Assembly (NCBI GenBank): GCA_964437365.1
Contig: CAYTGM010000001.1
Location: forward strand, 531,477-595,476
Length of the DNA: 64,000 nt
Direction of reading: 5' to 3'
Source of the DNA: CAYTGM01 sp964437365
Lineage (GTDB): Bacteria; Sumerlaeota; Sumerlaeia; SLMS01
A program made the translations under genes and the position numbers. Below, one piece after another: positions 61,692-64,000 of this stretch; positions within the stretch are counted from its first letter, which is position 1; each line of letters starts with the position of its first letter. Under the pieces are notes generated by a model that was not told where the DNA came from, did no database searches, and worked only from the letters and a program-made list of their open reading frames with translations.

Positions 61692-63203
61692 CTACCCTTT
61701 GGTGACTTGCTTTGTGAGGTATTGGACGATATTCGCCATGTTCGGATCTTTCTCGATCGCTGACTCCACCTTTCGGCAAGCATAGATGATCGAAGTGTGA
61801 TCCTTTCCACCAAACTTCTGAGCGATATCCGGAAAACTGTAGCTGGTCAGCTGACGACAAAGGTACTGAGCCAGATGCCTTGGCTGACTGTATTTCTTTG
61901 AGCGGTTCTTGCCAAGAAGATCAGTCACCTTAATTCCAAAATAAGCGCATACGGAGCGCTGCACATCTTCAATGGTCACACGCGGCTGCGGCTGACCGAT
62001 CATAAGGTGACCAAGAACATCGCGAGTCATTTCAAGGTCGACGGGTCGATTATGGAGTGAAGAAGCCATCTTCAGGCGTTTCAAGGCGCCTTCCATCTCA
62101 CGAATGTTATCCTTCACGCGTTCGGCGATGAAGAAAATCACTTCATTCGAGAGCTCGATATCCTCTTTCTCAGCCTTCTTCTTCAAGATGGCAATACGTG
62201 TCTCAAGGTCTGGAGACTGGATATCAACCAGGAGACCCCATTCGAATCGAGAGCGCAGTCGGTCTTCCAGAGCAGCCAGGTCTTTGGGAGGCCTGTCACT
62301 GGTTACAACGACCTTCTTACCTGCATCGTAGAGAGCATTAAAGGTGTGAAAGAACTCTGTCTGAGTTCTTTCCTTACCCATCAGAAACTGAACGTCATCG
62401 ATAAGGAGGAGATCCACGTTTCTATACGCTTCTCTGAATTCCATATGTTTCTTATTCTGAATCGAATCGATGAATCCATTGATGAACTGCTCCGATGTTA
62501 CATAAAGAACATGAAGACTCTGATTCAGGTGATAGGCTCGTTGACCGATAGCCTGCATCAGGTGGGTTTTTCCCAAACCTGATTGACCATAGATAAAGAG
62601 TGGATTGAAAGCTTTACCATTGGGATCAGCAACGGCGGTTGCGGCAGCGTGCGCATATCGATTACTTTCGCCAACGACGAAATCTTCGAAAACATAGCGT
62701 GGGTTCAGCCTGGGCTCAGGGGAAATCTCCGTTATGGAGTCGCTCTTCATTCGAGTGGAGGCTCGATTGAACTCTGAGCCTGTGGTTGAGGGGATCAACC
62801 GGTCTTGAGAAGCTGGAGTCTCTCCAAAAATTTGCGCTCTTCGGGAATTGCCAATAGAATGTCCGTTTCCATTCTGCTGAACTTCCTGAAGCCGATTCGT
62901 TTTCGAGCCAGGAAATCCATTCGACTGAGAAACTTCCTGATGATCATCTTCTTCACAAGTTATTGATAATGAGAGATCATCTGTGAGAATCTCTTTGAAG
63001 GCGGCTTCGATTTCAGGGAGGTATCTTTTTTCGATCCACCTGAGATAGAAGCGGTTCGGAACAGTGAGCTGGAGATGAGCATTCTCCTCATCAAAGTCGT
63101 TCATAGTGACTGGTGAGATCCAAGCGGTGAACGCTTCCTCTCCGATTGATGAGCGAATATTCTCCATGGCCTTTTCCCAGAGGACAGGGGTAATGAGGAC
63201 CAT
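61692..63203 (-). CDS. dnaA: Chromosomal replication initiator DnaA
   Basis: 503 residues with all four domains. Domain I spans the first 90 residues (LWEKAMENIRSSIGEEAFTAWISP). A variable linker follows to about 165. The AAA+ core has Walker A GQSGLGKTH (about 206-214) and Walker B LLLIDDVQFL, and the sensor region has LRSRFEWGLLVDIQSPD. The DNA-binding domain has the signature GGKDHTSIIYACRKVES near the C-terminus. It binds DnaA boxes and loads the replisome. The adjoining 63204-63400 region carries DnaA-box-like sites, which suggests an origin beside it. dnaN is not visible in the window. Confidence 0.97.
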   Translation of the reverse strand: MVLITPVLWEKAMENIRSSIGEEAFTAWISPVTMNDFDEENAHLQLTVPNRFYLRWIEKRYLPEIEAAFKEILTDDLSLSITCEEDDHQEVSQSNGFPGSKTNRLQEVQQNGNGHSIGNSRRAQIFGETPASQDRLIPSTTGSEFNRASTRMKSDSITEISPEPRLNPRYVFEDFVVGESNRYAHAAATAVADPNGKAFNPLFIYGQSGLGKTHLMQAIGQRAYHLNQSLHVLYVTSEQFINGFIDSIQNKKHMEFREAYRNVDLLLIDDVQFLMGKERTQTEFFHTFNALYDAGKKVVVTSDRPPKDLAALEDRLRSRFEWGLLVDIQSPDLETRIAILKKKAEKEDIELSNEVIFFIAERVKDNIREMEGALKRLKMASSLHNRPVDLEMTRDVLGHLMIGQPQPRVTIEDVQRSVCAYFGIKVTDLLGKNRSKKYSQPRHLAQYLCRQLTSYSFPDIAQKFGGKDHTSIIYACRKVESAIEKDPNMANIVQYLTKQVTKG

Positions 63204-63356
63204 AATGTGCCTTCCAACAATATATTTAAAGTCAAAGCGTAATCAGTTCGATGCGCGATGAATTACCAGAGGAAATTCGTGTTCTTCAAGGCTTTTCTGA
63301 TTAAAAATTTCCTCGACTGAAATAAAGCTAAATTCACTGATATCAGTCAACTAGAT

Positions 63357-63400
63357 TTTTCCACAGAAGCCGAAATGATCTGTGAATAATATGTGAACAA
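63357..63400. other. Cluster of DnaA-box-like sites (candidate oriC)
   Basis: TTTTCCACA (63357-63365), TGTGAATAA (63381-63389, reverse of TTATTCACA) and TGTGAACAA (63392-63400, reverse of TTGTTCACA) lie within 44 bp. They differ from the consensus TTATCCACA by one, one and two bases. The position next to dnaA suits an origin or an autoregulatory site. Confidence 0.55.
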
Positions 63401-63869
63401 AACACTAGAAGTCTCGATTTTTCAAGGCTTTGGAGCCCTTGGTAGACCCCTCTCGATCTCCGTTTTCTTTAAACGACCTCTCCTCAATAAAAACACCTGC
63501 ATTTCGCAAGACTGACATAATTCACGATCAGAACTTCTGACCTTTTACCGAAAATATTCTAACGAAGACTGATTAATGAGAATTCGGATCATCTTTTCAT
63601 GTAAACAACGAAATCAGAAAACCGGGGTAAAAGTCATCGGGTGTATATGTAAGCGATTGCAGTCCCCGTCTCATTCTGATGTGCCTGCAATGCTTTTGAG
63701 TGTTGAAATATTGTGGCGATCACGCATGGTCTCTTCTTTCTGAGGACCCATCTCACAGTCGATCATGTTCCGCATGATCGAAATTGAATGTGTCTACGTC
63801 GCCTTCAAATGAATCATATCGCACCGTCTGCTGGCCTCTTTTAAGGCTGGGTCCAATCTGAGTCGAGGT

Positions 63870-63946
63870 TCAGACCATCGCGATGGTCTGAGCATGGTCT
63901 CAGCATCGAGCGAGCATGGTCCGAGCATGGTCCGAGCTCCCGGTTC
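63870..63946. repeat. 11-bp-period intergenic repeat, copy 3, with long palindrome
   Basis: A perfect 22-bp palindrome (63870-63891, centre CATCGCGATG) runs into five exact 11-bp steps: ATGGTCTGAGC, ATGGTCTCAGC, ATCGAGCGAGC, ATGGTCCGAGC and ATGGTCCGAGC (63883-63937). A GGTTCGA flank follows at 63941. It closely matches the reverse complement of the copy at 41513-41590. Confidence 0.8.
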
Positions 63947-64000
63947 GAGAGATATGCCCTAAAGTTGTGGATGACATTTGAGAGAGAAGAGTGCACCCGT

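Larger units (their letters stand above)
63204..64000. other. Gene-free region upstream of dnaA (candidate origin region)
   Basis: About 800 bp without a convincing gene on either strand. It contains three DnaA-box-like nonamers (63357-63400), a near-palindrome around ACTGATATCAGT (63336-63347), A/T-rich tracts at about 63300-63360 and 63520-63620, and an 11-bp-period tandem repeat (63870-63946). No tRNA, rpmH or dnaN is seen. Confidence 0.6.

Noticed and set aside
63939..63947. GGTTCGA resembling a tRNA T-loop
   Set aside because: No acceptor or anticodon stems can be formed around it; the same string flanks the other copies of the 11-bp repeat.

Overview
The window looks like a bacterial chromosome segment from a Gram-negative-type organism. 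It has many lipobox signals, secreted TPR and coiled-coil proteins, an LpxH-like phosphoesterase and no archaeal traits. The base composition appears balanced (roughly high-40s % GC by eye, not computed). A Ser/Thr kinase fused to WD40 repeats with a DWG motif, abundant TPR/HEAT proteins and large orphan envelope proteins suggest the PVC group, perhaps a planctomycete-like or lentisphaeran lineage. This taxonomic call is inference. A full ectoine/hydroxyectoine synthesis and uptake locus points to a marine or saline habitat.

Layout. 1-2295 (minus): a MarR regulator heads leuC and leuD (leuD runs off the left edge). 2501-9760 (plus): a run of mostly orphan envelope genes, including a roughly 1,070-residue coiled-coil lipoprotein, an overlooked 48-residue membrane protein and two related helical proteins. 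10063-17763 (plus): an EctR-like MarR gene, ectABCD, a MarC-family membrane gene and the ehuBCDA ABC importer. 17783-25018 (minus): a TPR/proline-rich protein, a WecA/WbpL-like polyprenyl-phosphate sugar transferase, a secreted TPR protein, a NamZ (DUF1343) muramidase lipoprotein and a DUF1460 amidase-like lipoprotein. This set suggests envelope glycan synthesis and peptidoglycan salvage. 25188-30113: an orphan radical SAM gene (minus), a gene-free stretch with repeats, and a very large secreted Kelch-like protein. 30201-33338: an LpxH-like phosphoesterase (minus) diverging from btaA-btaB for betaine lipid synthesis. 33340-34482: dnaJ. 34704-39321 (minus): four tandem paralogous multi-pass membrane proteins of a family I do not recognise. 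39401-41470: a GH31 glycosidase. 41660-53011: an MBL-fold hydrolase, a HIT protein, HEAT and TPR proteins, the kinase-WD40 fusion and two bPH2 membrane proteins. 53056-60592 (minus): transketolase, then a glycine-cleavage operon (gcvT-gcvH-gcvPA-orphan-gcvPB) behind a sigma70-type promoter and a tandem glycine riboswitch. 60649-63203 (minus): an NAD-dependent epimerase and dnaA. 63204-64000: a gene-free region with DnaA-box-like sites (candidate oriC) and an 11-bp tandem repeat.

How it fits together. The ectoine block should let the cell make ectoine, hydroxylate it and recover it from the medium; no ectoine catabolic genes are present. The glycine block is controlled by glycine through the riboswitch. 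The best candidates for undescribed biology are the four-paralogue membrane array, the coiled-coil lipoprotein operon with its duplicated small partner, the HEPN-like gene inside the glycine-cleavage operon, and a dispersed 11-bp-period intergenic repeat found at three places.
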